NCBI GenBank assembly: GCA_032871835.1
Contig: CM065299.1
Span: 41,924,706-41,988,705 of the forward strand
Reading direction: 5' to 3'
DNA from: Dipteronia dyeriana
Taxonomy: Eukaryota; Streptophyta; Magnoliopsida; Sapindales; Sapindaceae
Length of the DNA: 64,000 nt
The translations under genes were made by a program, and so were the position numbers. This document shows positions 11,778-22,178 of the stretch, one piece after another. Each line of letters begins with the position of its first letter. Position 1 is the stretch's first letter. Under the pieces are notes generated by a model, which was given only the letters and a program-made list of their open reading frames with translations, had not been told where the DNA came from and ran no database searches.

Positions 11778-12211
11778 GACAAAGCGTCTGCCTTTTCATT
11801 CTCTTCCCTAGGGATCTGGGCAATCCTATATTCTTTGAATTTCTGGAGGAGCTATTTTTCAATGTCACGGTAGGCTATCTTGCCTTCATCCTTGGCTTGG
11901 CATTCGTCCAGGACTTGGTTGACAACTGCCTGTGAATCGCTAAATATCTCGACTTCATCTGCCCTAAGAGCTATGCAGACTCTGAGTCCAGCTAGTAACG
12001 CCTCATACTCGGCTTGATTATTGGTTGCTTTAAAGTCAAACCTCATGGCACATTCGACATCATCTCCTTCTGGGGCGCATACTACGATCCCTGCCCCGCT
12101 TCCATGAGTGTTTGAAGAGCCATCAATATACAATTTCCATGGGAAAGTTTTTCCCAACATCTTTTTTGCTTCCAGGTTTGGCTCTGTGAACTCTGCTATA
12201 AAATTTGCCAC
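11778..12211 (-). pseudogene. Archaeal-type second RNase H of Tat element C
   Basis: In sense the domain opens with LYIDGSSNTHGSGAG (first acidic residue Asp) and continues with ATNNQAEYEALLAGL (Glu). It then has FSDSQAVVNQV (Asp) and the end AKDEGKIAYRDIEK. This is the extra RNase H (aRNH) typical of the Tat lineage, placed after the ordinary RNase H. Its catalytic acidic residues are still visible over about 119 codons. The frame runs on to DALSK, where solo LTR D cuts the gene at 11772. Confidence 0.9.
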
Positions 12212-12214
12212 TGC

Positions 12215-12580
12215 TTACCCTTTGAGGGATGTCCTCGGGTCGTAGTGGATATCGAATTCACTTAGCTCGATTGCCCATTTGGTTAGTCTTCCTAAAATCT
12301 CTGGCTTCTGTAAAATTTTTCTCAGTGGGCAGTCGATGAAAACCTGGATTGTATGAGCTTGAAAGTATGGCCTTAGCTTCCTTGACGCTGAAACCAATGC
12401 CAGGCCATTTTTTCTGCATGTGAATACCTGGTCTCGGCTGGTAAGAGTGTCTTACTGGTATAATACACTGGTTTCTGTACTCCATCTTCTGTTCTGACAA
12501 GGACTGAGCTTGCTGCTAGTTCTGTAACTGATAAGTAGAAATGGAGTATCTCTCCCATCTGTGGTTTCGAAAGGATGAGA
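12215..12580 (-). pseudogene. LTR-retrotransposon RNase H of element C
   Basis: Frames in sense carry the usual connection and RNase H landmarks of gypsy elements: LYLSVTE-like start, KPVYYTSKTLLPAETRYS, then LRPYFQAHTIQV and LTKWAIELSEFDI. The piece is split over three frames by small indels. It lies directly after RT and before the second RNase H. Confidence 0.88.
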
Positions 12581-13470
12581 GCCTACCTCAGGTACTCTTT
12601 CATTTTTAAGAAAGCCTGCTCGCACTCGTCATTCCATTCAAGTCCTTTTCCTTTTTTGATTACTCTGAAAAAGGGTACGCATCTATCTGTGGACTTTGAA
12701 ATGAATCTTCCCTAGGAAGCTAAACATCTTGTTAAGCACTGTACTTCTTTTAGTGTCCTTGGTGAAGTCATTCTCTGCAGGGCTTGTTTCTTTTCAGGAT
12801 TGACTTCGATTCCCCTTTGGTGAACTTGAAAACCTAGGAACCTTCCTAAAGAAACTCCAAATAAACACTTGTTCGGATTCAGCTTCATTTGGTATCTTCT
12901 TGAAACATTGAATGTCTCTCACAGGTCTGAGGTATACTTGTTTGTCGAGATGCTCTTTGTCAGTATGTCATCAATGTATACTTCCATGTTCCTTCCTATT
13001 TACCGTGCGAATATTCTGTTGACCAGCCTTTGATATGTTCCCCCTGTATTTTTTAACCCGAAGGGCATTATTGTATAACAGTACAAGCCCTGATCAATTG
13101 TGAATGCTGTTTTTTCTTCGTCAGCCTTATTCATCCGGATTTGGTTATATCCGGAGTAGGCGTCCATGAAACTGATCAATTCGTGGCCTGATGCAGCGTC
13201 TACCAACTGGTCTGTCCTTGGAAGAGGAAAACTGTCTTTTAGGCATGCTTTGTTCAAATATGTGAAATCTACGCACATTCTCCATTGTCCATTTTTCTTT
13301 TGGATGAGGACTACATTAGCTACCCATTGAGGGTAGTTGATCTCTCTAATCGACCCTACAGCGAGTAACTTCTCCACTTCTTGTTTGATTGCCTGACTTC
13401 TCTCGAGATTGAATGATCTTCTCTTTTGTATTACTGGTTTTACATTCGGGTCCACTGCGAGATGGTGAGA
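12581..13470 (-). pseudogene. Reverse transcriptase of Tat element C
   Basis: The sense frame 13455-13000 holds the N-terminal fingers and palm: AIKQEVEKLL, QWRMCVDFTYLNKACLKDSF, SFMDAYSGYNQI and MPFGLKNTGGTYQRLVN. The YIDD active-site box follows in another frame at plus coordinates 12967-12978. Downstream come the NPNKC-type and LGF motifs (about 12900-12800). A nonsense or frame change near 13000 separates the two parts. Confidence 0.92.
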
Positions 13471-13879
13471 TATTATTCGGGCATCTATCCGACCATGTCT
13501 TCATGACTCCAGGCGAACACATCCTTGTATTCTTTAAGCAGATCAGTAAGGCTTTATTTGACTTTTCCTTCCAGGTTTGGCCACGATCTTGATCTTCTTA
13601 TCTGGTTCATCTTCTTTCAAGATAATTTCTTCGACCGGTTCAGTTTTGGACTACTCTTCTCTTGGATCAAATTCGAATGACAGTGACTCTTTGTTTTGAC
13701 TCGGCTACGTTATAGTGCATACCTGTTTGCCATCATTTTTGTCTTTATATACTGACAGGTTAGTTCTTCGGGCCATCTCTTGGGACCCCTTGACTACACC
13801 GACCCCCTGCTCGGTCGGGAACTTGATCACCAAGGTATAAGTGTCTATTACGGCCTTAGTTTTTATTTAAGAATGGCTG

Positions 13880-14330
13880 ACCCAACAATGCATTATACGG
13901 CTAATTGTCTAAGCCTACCACCATGAAGTCAAGCAATACGGTTCTCTGACAAGGTGCCACTCCAATCTTTACGGGTAGTTTTACCGTCCCGAGTGACCTG
14001 ACCTTAATTCCCCTGAATCCTCTAAGTGGAGTATGGAAAGGTTGTAGGTCCTTTCGGTCCAACTTGAGTTGATCGTAGACGGCTACATTGAGAATGTCTA
14101 ACAAACTTCCATTATCTATCAAGATTCTCCTAACTTCCCGGTGACCAATACGGGCACTTATGACTAAGGCGTCCTTTGGCCGAACATCGAATATTATTGG
14201 GTCTCATCCTTCCTTTACCCTTTTCGGGTCAAGCTCGACCGAGTTCACGTCAAAGTTATGTCTTGCTTCTACTGCTTCTCTAATTTCCTATGTTCGCTCT
14301 CGGTTACTTCTCCCATGGGTGGTCCTCCAA
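13880..14330 (-). pseudogene. Retroviral-type aspartic protease of element C
   Basis: In sense the conserved strand RILIDNGS (Asp-Asn-Gly instead of the commoner Asp-Ser/Thr-Gly), followed by LLDIL, lies at plus 14095-14122. A GGIKV-like strand and LPVKIG then LLDFMVV complete the fold. The variation at the active-site triad is seen in Tat proteases, where Gly-Gly or Asn-Gly occur. Stops separate it from gag and RT. Confidence 0.8.
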
Positions 14331-14419
14331 AGATTGTATGTATTACTTCATTGGCCTTTGGACTGGCCATTTGATTTCGACCAGAGCTGTGATCGACCGT
14401 GATCTCTTTTTTTGTTTCT

Positions 14420-15957
14420 GATTTCTCATCCCTTTTTAAGATTACATCCTGTAGATGTCCTTCCCGAATGAGGGTTTCTATGTAATCTATGAGCTGGTAA
14501 CACTTAGAAGTCTCATGACCGATTTTCTTATGGAATCTGAAGTATTTGGTTGTATCCCGTCGGGAGAACTGAGATTGTCGTTGTGGCTCTTGTACCAGAT
14601 TATTTGCTTCTAGTATGGCCAGGATTTCCTCCTGCTTTTTCTGAAGAGGGGTGCAGTTGGTGTATCTACCTCGGAATTTCTCTGTGGTCTATTCGGCATT
14701 ACCCCCGTTTCCCCCGTCCTTGATTTTTTCTTTGCTGTTTCCTTTCTGTTTTCCCTTTTGGTTATGTACCTTGGACTCAAAATCCTTTTCGGGTTTTCCT
14801 CCATGAATGTAGCATCCTCTCGTGGCTAACTCTTCTTCTTTGGGTTATGCATATCCTCCCGCCATGTCCATCATATCTGTATATCTGGTCAGATGGGCTC
14901 TTCTCATGTCAAAAGATAACAATCCATTCTGTAGGTTGTTGATGAATACAGCAATTATCGTTTTATCGTTTGCACTGTCGATTTCTGATACCGCTTGGCC
15001 AAATCTCCTCTGGTATTTCTTCAACAACTCATCTTTTCCTTATTTTATCTGATAAAGGTAAGCCGCTGATTTTTTCCTGTGAACGTTACTCAGAAATTAC
15101 CTTGAGAAACTCCTGCTTAGTTCACTAAAACTTCTGATGCTCGTTGGGGGCAATCTCTCGAACCATCTTGAGCCCGTGTCTCCTAGAGTTTGTAGAAAGT
15201 TGAGGCATAGTAAGGGATCGATGTGGGCATACTGGGCCATAGCACTTTTAAAGCGTCTGACGTGTTCCTTAGGGTCTGTGTCTTTCTTAAACTGCTCCAC
15301 GTGCGGCATCCTGAACCTTTCTGGGAATGGGGTCCGTAAGATTTCCCTAGTGAATAAGCTGTCAGAATTGTCATCAGATAAATCGTTGTACCCATAACGT
15401 CTGACTAGTGCGTCCATTTAACACCTAATGTTCTCGACTTCTCGAGTTAGGCTCGTAATTATGACATCTCTGTCTCCCATCGGACTTCCATGATGGTTGA
15501 ACCGTTAGGTGATTGACATTCCTCTCTCTGGCTCTTCACTTTGATGCCCAGTTTCACGGGTTGATTCTTATAGAAGTATGGTTCCGTGATGACGCTTGCG
15601 ATGGTGCCGATCGCTATCCTCTGATGATGACCGATCCCTGTGCCGGTCATATTTGTGGTGTCTAGCATGGGCTATCTGGTCATGGTTCTGCTTCTAGAGT
15701 GGTCGTTCCTCTTCGGGTGTTTCACGTCCAACCTGATTAATTGGAGCAGAGTTCCTTCTGGCTTCCGATGTATTTAGTTCTGGCCCTACTACAACTGAAC
15801 GAAGCCTCGCAGGTGGGAGGTTAGGAGGTTGTGCTTCTTCTGTAACCAGTAGATCAACTCCTTCCTTTGCAGCGTCTGCCATCAACTTTTGCAACGCATC
15901 TCGAAAGGATTGTGTCAGGTCTTTGCTGGTCAGAGGAACTTGCTGGATCCCCGCCAT
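14420..15957 (-). pseudogene. Gag of Tat element C
   Basis: The most plausible start is the ATG at 15957 (MAGIQQV). The retrotransposon gag domain follows at 15417-14845, with RTPFPERFRMP, the FERLPPTSI block and KKYQRRFGQA. Near 14480-14560 a zinc-knuckle remnant reads FRFHKKIGHETSKC, with the first Cys changed to Phe. An IFGGPP motif of Tat gags lies near 14330. The open frame upstream of 15957 extends into the primer-site region and is probably not coding. Confidence 0.85.
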
Positions 15958-16105
15958 GGATGTTGGTTGGTTCTCCGTGGTTGCAGTGAGATCTCGCGAG
16001 CTACTGACAACATGGAAGTTATCTGGAGATTTTTGGATATCCCCAGAACTGCTTCTTCTTCTGCTTACTGCCAATACCTTTAATTGAATCGGAGGTTCAA
16101 CCCCT

Positions 16106-16120
16106 CTTTCTAGCGCCAAT
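16106..16120 (-). other. Primer binding site region of element C
   Basis: Sense sequence directly after the 5' LTR is ATTGGCGCTAGAAAG. TGGCGC starts are the usual primer sites of Tat and Athila type gypsy elements. The exact tRNA is not assigned here. Confidence 0.7.
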
Positions 16121-16398
16121 TGTTGACGTTGATTTCTGGTTGTAAAAGAAAAGCCAACAAGATTTGGATTTCAGTTGTGATCTCAAAGAGAAAGAGAAGG
16201 AGAAAGTAATCAGACGTAAGTTTTTACGTGGTAAAACTCTGATGACCGGAGAAACGTCCACGGGTGGTTGAATGATCAACCGAGCCAAAATCCACTATGA
16301 ACAGAATAATTACAATTCTCGATCTCTCTTTTTTCTCTCAGTATTTTCTATATTTTCTGTATATTCTCTGTCTATATTTTGTGACGAGATTATGACTC

Positions 16399-16406
16399 TA
16401 TTTATA
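16399..16406 (-). promoter_or_regulatory. TATA box of element C 5' LTR
   Basis: TATAAATA in sense, in the conserved context CATATAAATAGA. It is identical in the other LTR at 3243-3250. It lies about 620 bases into the LTR in sense, leaving a 280-base R-U5 part. Confidence 0.6.
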
Positions 16407-16854
16407 TGTCCATAAAACCCTAGTCTTCTTTGTTCAAGTAAATAAAAGATCTTTGTATTTAATTATGATTGTCTACTTGTTAGAAGTAGTTTGTCTTCTT
16501 TCCTGTTTCAATGACATGTATTAAGATCGAATGGGACTCTAGTAATGTAGTCCAATTATGACGTATTTCCTTATAATGACGTAGTCTTTTTGAAGAAATA
16601 TAATTGTTGTCTGATTAGGAACCCTTTCTGCTTGACATTCTGTTCTTCTTGGAATTCCTCTTTGATATGGATATCTTCGCGTATTTTAATGACTCGATTC
16701 GTGTGAACTACGCGGTGGGCTTTTTATTTGGTTTTCTTCATGTTTGTCCCGAGTAGAACACAATATCAGCTGGTCCCGAATGACTTCATCTGATCCAGAG
16801 TAGAAAATGTCATCGACCAGCTCCGAGTATCGTTAACTGATCCCGAGTAGTATA

Positions 16855-16869
16855 TGACGTCAGTTGACC
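16855..16869 (-). promoter_or_regulatory. bZIP-type TGACGTCA palindrome plus W-box core in element C U3
   Basis: TGACGTCA at 16855-16862 is a perfect palindrome of the kind bound by plant bZIP (TGA) factors. TTGACC at 16864-16869 is a WRKY W-box core. Both lie about 450 bases upstream of the TATA box in sense and recur in the other LTR (3699-3713). Binding is inferred from motif only. Confidence 0.5.
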
Positions 16870-17028
16870 CCGAGTAGGTTTTGTTCAATATCTGCTTACT
16901 CGGGCTTTCTCTTATTTGGTGATGTCTTACAGGATATTTTCTGAATGCCTGTTTGGACGCCCACCTGGCAATTATATCCTCTTTGTCGATGACGTGTACA
17001 TCTAATAAAATTCACATACGACAAAGAT

Positions 17029-17727
17029 AAATAATAGGAATTTTCCTATCTAGTCAAATTTGGAAGTATTTGATTTCTATTAAAACTCTAGTTGACAATT
17101 GGTCAAATTAGGAAGTTTTAATATTGTCACAATTTAATTATATTCAATAATTTGTGATTGAATAAATACACTTTTTGGGTTAGATTAGGAGTCTTGGTAT
17201 GGAAAAGAAATCTTTCTTTGAAAAGGATTCTTTGTCAATCCTTTTCACCAAGTAAATCCACCTAAGAAGAGGATTCTTGGCCAACAAGTAAATCCTCCTT
17301 AAGGAAGGATTTGGACACCTATATATATTCCCATAAAGGAATTTGGCCAAGCTAATAATTCTATGCTAAAGAATTCGGCCAAGGCTTGTAGGTGACTTGA
17401 AAGAAGTAACAGGACGTTTTTTGGGTTTTCTCTTGGAGGATTATTGTGACTAAAAAAAGAAAAAGATTTTGATTGTTTCCGTCCTTAGGTATACAATTTA
17501 AAGAAAGGGAGCTCATACTCCTAGGTGATTCACGTTCATGATTGGATGAGAAGATCTTGTGGATTCAGTTCGGTGCTAGTTCAATCATCACGAGAAAAAG
17601 GTAAGACACTTTTAATATACATCAATTAATCTAGGGCTAAGGTTCTTTCTATTAAAGGGAAATTTTTTAAATATATTAAACCGTAATTTTACGCTTTCGC
17701 TGAGTTTTGAACAGATTATTCCCAACA
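17029..17727 (+). repeat. 5' LTR of element B, second segment
   Basis: This continues the LTR interrupted by element C; together with 1643-2964 it gives 2.02 kb. It ends CCCAACA before the primer site. Compared with the 3' LTR it lacks about 215 bp at 17408 (counterpart about 23965-24185). Confidence 0.9.
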
Positions 17728-17729
17728 AT

Positions 17730-17741
17730 TGGTATCAGAGC
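17730..17741 (+). other. Primer binding site of element B
   Basis: TGGTATCAGAGC, complementary to the 3' end of initiator methionine tRNA, lies two bases after the LTR end. It is the standard Ty1/copia primer site. Confidence 0.93.
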
Positions 17742-19113
17742 CTGGTTGTACTCTTGATTAATTTATATATGTGTATGTGAATCTATTTATTTTTATTATA
17801 AATATGAATGTTTTAGAAAGAGATGGCACTCTAAGTATTTGCATATATATTTACGTTGGAATGTATGGATATATATACGTTTTAATATGTGGATTGTTAT
17901 TGCTCAATTTTTGTCCTAGAATTTCAATGTATTTTTGTTTTGGGATTGTAACAAGAAGGGTGGCTTATCATTGCCATATTTTCCTTCTTGGTAGTTGCTA
18001 AGTTTTTTTATTTATATTGCTATTGTAACAAAAATACTGTAGACAAATATTGTATTTAAAAAAATGTACTATATTGTATTAAAAACACTGTAGTATTTAA
18101 TTATTTAAAATTCTTTTGTAATACATTCAAGTATCAAATACGCGAAGGTTTGAAGAATTAGAAGCAACCGGAACAAGTTTTGTGCGATCCATAGCAACAA
18201 ACCTGCATGCGAATGAGCACGCGGCCAAGATTGTAATGGCATGGGTTGTGCATGGCAGCCCTATGGAAGCCATGGGCTGTGCATGGCAACCCTTTATGAG
18301 GTTGTGGGGTGTGCACGCCCGTGAGAGGCTTCCAAGGGGTCCAAATGAACGATGGTCGCGTGAAGACTTGTTTGCCAAGAAAGGAGTTTTTATATTCCAA
18401 GACATATGTAATTTACTTGCTTTTCTAGGATGGAAAAAAATTGTAGCTATTTATATTTTTGTAAATATTGCAATGTTTGTCATTGTTTGATAACATGTCA
18501 TATAGAATAGGAGTGCCATTAATATATCTCTTTTGGTGTGAACATGCATTGAATGGTTTAGGTATCTAATTGGCATCTAGATAACTTGGTAAATCATTAT
18601 ATGGGATTCGATCACACACCTTAAATACTTGAGTGGGAGAAGGTGTTTTGGAACACCTACGGCCTCCAAGTTTAGTTGAGCTTTATGCTTCGTGTAATAA
18701 TCCCCAAATGGGTATTCATGAATGGAATTTAGCAAGATACGTCCTTACAAGGATAGACTAGACAATTAGCCCAAACAATATCTACTCCCAAAGGAGGGAT
18801 ATTCGTGAGAGAATCTATTGAAGGTCGATAACTTGATAACACAATCAATGAGAATTTATTAGTATCCTCCCAAGAGTTCTTGTTAATAAAATCGCAAGGC
18901 TAAAATTGAAAACGATGGTTGTAATGTTAACAATTAAGTGGGACCTAGACGGACTAGTAAATGGAGTGAACTCCCAAAGGAGGCATGACATTTGTGGGTG
19001 TTGGATAACCCTTGAATTTTACGATTGAATTATTTTATTTAATTCAATATAAATATTTGAAAGTGTTTTATCATGATTGTTTACTTATATAATTTTTGTT
19101 ATAATAAAGAAAT
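17742..19113 (+). other. Long leader of element B between primer site and gag
   Basis: About 1.4 kb with no gag similarity. It contains the leader ORF at 18182-18490. It also has a short internal repeat near 18240-18300, where GTGCATGGCA and CCATGGGCTGTGCATGG recur. The gag ATG follows at 19114. Confidence 0.7.
18182..18490 (+). other. Leader ORF of element B, conserved hydrophobic tail
   Basis: A 102-residue frame whose last 45 residues match the leader ORFs of A and G in frame: EDLFAKKG, then ICNLL, FLG and IVAIYIFVNIAMFVIV. The tail is hydrophobic enough to form a membrane segment. It has no known family. Whether it is translated is not known. Confidence 0.35.
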
Positions 19114-19880
19114 CATGACCCCATCCCTAATCAACATCCTAAAAGATAATACTTTTAATTGATGATAATTATGTCACATGGAAAAGGAAAAATGGGTTGT
19201 TCTTGTAAGCTGAAAAACATAAGTTTGTTTTGTCTACTCCTCAACCACCAACTCCTACTAATGAATCTACTAATGAGCAAAAAGACGAGTATCAGTAGTA
19301 GAAGTCTTCAGATGAGATGGCTAAATTTTACATTATGACGTGTTGCAACAGCAACATGAAGGAATGGAGACTGCTGCCGTTATAATGATGTCTTTAGAAG
19401 AGATGTTTTCTATGAAGTCCAGGACGACTAAGGGAGAGGTAATGAATGCTTCTATGAATCTTAGGATGAAACCTGAAAAAGCTGTGAAAGATCACATGAT
19501 GAAAATCATAGCACATCTTAACATTACTGAACTTAATGGTGTTGAGATAGATGGTGAGACAAAAATTGACATGATTGTCAACTCACTATCGGGTTCCTTC
19601 GATCAGTTCAAGTTGGACTACACCTTGAACAATAAGGAATGCACCTTGTAGGGCCTAATGCAAGATGTTCAAAGCAGCAAGAAAATCCTTGTGAAAGGCA
19701 AGGGTCAAGAGATTCGTGTGGTTGGTAAGTTACTACTTTTTAAGACCCGTAAGAAGGTGTCTATAAACAATAAAAGAAAAAGCAACTTTGGCCTACCTAG
19801 AAAGAGACCAAGAAAGTAACCAAGAACAAAGGGAAGTGTTTCCTTTGTAGTGAAAATGAATGGAATAGACTTAATAGGAA
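19114..19880 (+). pseudogene. Gag of element B (frameshifted)
   Basis: It starts MTPSLINILKDN at 19114, the same start as in G (41146). A frame change comes almost at once and stops follow. A longer frame at 19340-19651 gives the UBN2-like gag middle with MKIIAHLNITE and IVNSLSGSFDQFKL. Near 19833 a zinc-knuckle start (KCFLC) is followed directly by the sequence that normally lies after the protease active site, so the knuckle and protease core are deleted. Element I has the same join. Confidence 0.82.
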
Positions 19881-20345
19881 TGAATTCAACTTGTGTTTAG
19901 GCAATGGAGCGTTGGTGTCTGCCAGTACAGTGGGAGATATTAGAGTCAATCTAGATTCATATAAGCATTTAGATTTAATAGACGTTTATTATGTACCTCA
20001 ATTTAAAAGGAACTTAATTTCAGTTTCTTGTTTAAATAAATTTTGATTTTCGGTTACTTTTAATAAAGCTTTTACTATTAGTAGGAATAACAAATTTGTT
20101 TGTAAAGGTACATTGGAATATGGTTTATTCTATTTACATAGCAATATCTCTCACTTGTTAGACACGGAATCAACGGAACCTAAAAGAGTAAAATTATCAA
20201 AAGATGAAACCTACCTATGGCATTTGTGCCTAGGTCATATTAACCTTAATAGGATTAAAAGATTGGTTAGTGATGGACCTCTAAGTGACTATTGTGAATC
20301 TTGTTTGGAAGGTAAAATGATCAAAAGGTCGTTCACGACCAAAGG
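19881..20345 (+). pseudogene. Remnant protease C-terminus and GAG-pre-integrase domain of element B
   Basis: The sense frame reads GNGALVSA, then YYVPQFKRNLISVSCLNK, a stop, and LWHLCLGHINLNRIKRL, the GAG-pre-integrase signature. It ends CESCLEGKM. The Asp-Ser/Thr-Gly protease motif is absent. One in-frame stop lies at about 20042. Confidence 0.85.
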
Positions 20346-21300
20346 CAAAAGAGCCACTGAATGTTTAGGATTAGTACACACTGATGTATATTGTCCTATG
20401 AGCATTCAAGCTAGAGGTGGATATAAGTACTTCATCACTTTCACGAATGATTACTCAAGATTTGGCTATGTATTTCTCATGAGACATAAGTCGGATGCTT
20501 TTGACATGTTCAAAACATTTAAAGCTGAAGTAGAAAATCGGCTTGAGAAACGCATAAAAATCTTGAGGACTTATCGTGGTGGATAATATCTCTTTGGTGA
20601 GTTTCAACAATATCTTATTGATAATGGGATAATTTATCAATTTTCTACACCAGGTACACCTCAACAAAATGGGGTGGTAGAAAGGAGAAATATCACTCTT
20701 TTGGACATGGTTAGGTCTATATTGAGTTATTCAACGCTTCCTAATTCTTTTGGGGATATGCTTTATAAATTTCTATGTACATTCTAAACAATGTACCATC
20801 TAAGTCAGTTCCTAAAATACTGCATGAGTTGTGGATTGGGCGAAAGCCTAGTTTACAGCATTTAAGGATATTTGGATATCCTGCACAAGTGTTAAAAGGA
20901 AAGACAGAAAAGATGGAGTCCCGTTCTGAAACATGCATAATTGTAGGGTATCCAAAAGGAACCAAAGGATACTATATCTATAGTCCTTCAGATCTTAAAA
21001 TGTTTGATTCGACAAATGCTAAATTTTTGGAAGAGGACTATATGAATAGTTTGTGCCTAAAAGTATAATTGTCCTGAATGAGCTTTCAAGCGATACAATT
21101 CCACAAGAGGTTTCACACCCTAGCCCAATTGTAGGTTTCGTACCAACACAAGATCAACAATCTACCATACCTCATCGTAGTAGGAGGGTTAGTAGACAAT
21201 CCGAGAGAAACATCGGTCTAGAAGAATCTGTAGAGAATCTCTCGGACGATGATGATACATATACGTACAAGGAAGCAATGGAAGATGTTGATTGTCACCA
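20346..21300 (+). pseudogene. Integrase core of element B with damaged catalytic site
   Basis: The first catalytic Asp is in LVHTDVY (about 20383) and the fold continues with YFITFTNDYSRFGYVFLMRH. At the second catalytic block the family sequence SDRGGEYL appears as TYRGG followed by a stop (20584), so the second Asp is lost. The third residue block NGVVERRN is kept (about 20660). The linker to RT with PSLQHLRIFGYPA and SRRVSRQSERNIG follows at 20830-21230. Confidence 0.87.
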
Positions 21301-21313
21301 TTGGTAAAAGGTA

Positions 21314-21474
21314 ATGCAATCCGAAATTGAATCTATGTTCGAAAACAAAGTCTGGTTTCTTGTAGACTTGCCTAAAGGGATAAAACCCATTGAATGCAAG
21401 TGGGTATACAAGAGGAAAGAAGGAATGGATGGAAATGTGGAAACGTTTAAAGCTAGATTGGTAGCTAAAGGTTA
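21314..21474 (+). pseudogene. N-terminal fragment of reverse transcriptase in element B
   Basis: It begins MQSEIESMFENKVW and reads through the conserved CKWVYKRK and FKARLVAKGY, then leaves family sequence abruptly. The palm, YVDD box and RNase H are missing. Confidence 0.85.
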
Positions 21475-22133
21475 CAATATTAGGTTTTTGAGTTGTATTG
21501 GCATTATTCTATATCAAAACAACATTCCCTTGTATTGATTAGTTGTCTTAGATTGATGATGATTCAAGCTTCAAATAAGATTTGGCAACACATCAAGCAA
21601 GTTCAAGTCTTTAAAGGGAAAAGTGTTTCATGATTCTATAAAGGTATATTAAGACCTCTCTTTTCTCTTTCAAGGCTTAGGCACACACACAATTCATACA
21701 TTTCTGTCCCTACATAGTTGTGCAACATTAAGACACACACACAAAAATCATTCATATATGTCCCTGCATAGTTGTGCACCATTTATGCACACACATACAT
21801 ATCAAACATTTGTGTCCCTGCATCATTGTGCATCAAATGGTATTACACATTCACACACTTGAAGTTGAATGCTCATGCATTGGTTTGAATGTAACATGTT
21901 TTAGAAAATGCATGTATGGAGACTATGTCTATGTAGTTTGAATTCTTGTGTAAAATGTGTTTGTATGTGTATATATTTGTATAACATTGATATTGAAATT
22001 TAAGATTAAGTTCCGGTCATTTTCGTTACTCATACTATTTATTTCAAGTTCCAACTCAAAAGTTAAGATACTTTCCAGTCATGTTGATTACATTGTCTTC
22101 GTCTTCGTATATCGAGTTGAATTCTTATTTTTT
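21475..22133 (+). other. Foreign 660-bp segment replacing RT and RNase H of element B
   Basis: It is not present in G, H or I, where about 1.6 kb of RT and RNase H lies at this place. It contains a three-unit minisatellite at 21681-21840. No protein is recognised. Short stretches (AAAGGTATATT and ACACACACAA followed by TCAT) resemble the start of sequence K near 53725, so it may be a related repeat, but the likeness is partial. Family sequence resumes at GGGATAAGAGATATGAC just before the polypurine tract. Confidence 0.65.
21681..21840 (+). repeat. Minisatellite of three units of about 53 bp
   Basis: Units start at about 21681, 21732 and 21787. Each begins with an ACACACAC run and contains a GTCCCT-CATA/CAT-TTGTGCA block. 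Confidence 0.85.
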
Positions 22134-22161
22134 GGGGATAAGAGATATGACACATTTGATA

Positions 22162-22178
22162 TAGAGCAAGTGGAAGAC
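22162..22178 (+). other. Polypurine tract of element B
   Basis: Purine-rich AGAGCAAGTGGAAGAC borders the 3' LTR. The corresponding G sequence is GAGCAAATGGGAGAT at 53261-53275. Confidence 0.7.

Larger units (their letters stand above)
2965..17023 (-). mobile_element. Ty3/gypsy element C, Tat lineage, 14 kb, with antisense extra ORF
   Basis: Two 903-bp LTRs (2965-3867 and 16121-17023) with TG...CA ends and a perfect AAGAT duplication (2960-2964, 17024-17028) bound the element. It sits in the 5' LTR of B. Sense is the minus strand: PBS next to 16120, then gag, protease, RT, RNase H, a second archaeal-type RNase H, integrase, an antisense extra ORF and the 3' LTR. RT-RNase H before integrase defines Ty3/gypsy. 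The dual RNase H and the antisense extra ORF are known hallmarks of Tat elements (for example Grande and RIRE2 types). It is 11.9 kb without solo LTR D. All coding parts carry stops or frameshifts. Confidence 0.93.
16121..17023 (-). repeat. 5' LTR (sense) of Tat element C
   Basis: It is 903 bp, pairs with 2965-3867 and is followed by the AAGAT duplication at 17024-17028. It contains a sense TATA box (plus 16399-16406). One TGACGTCA palindrome survives (16855-16862), and the second position near 16781 is changed to TGACTTCA. Confidence 0.93.

Noticed and set aside
15137..15397. Plus-strand 86-codon frame over gag of element C
   Set aside because: It is the opposite-strand shadow of the gag domain, which has clear family motifs on the minus strand.
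17730..17741. tRNA gene suggested by TGGTATCAGAGC and similar sites at 590, 32196, 39688 and 50047
   Set aside because: These are primer binding sites next to LTRs; no tRNA cloverleaf surrounds them.
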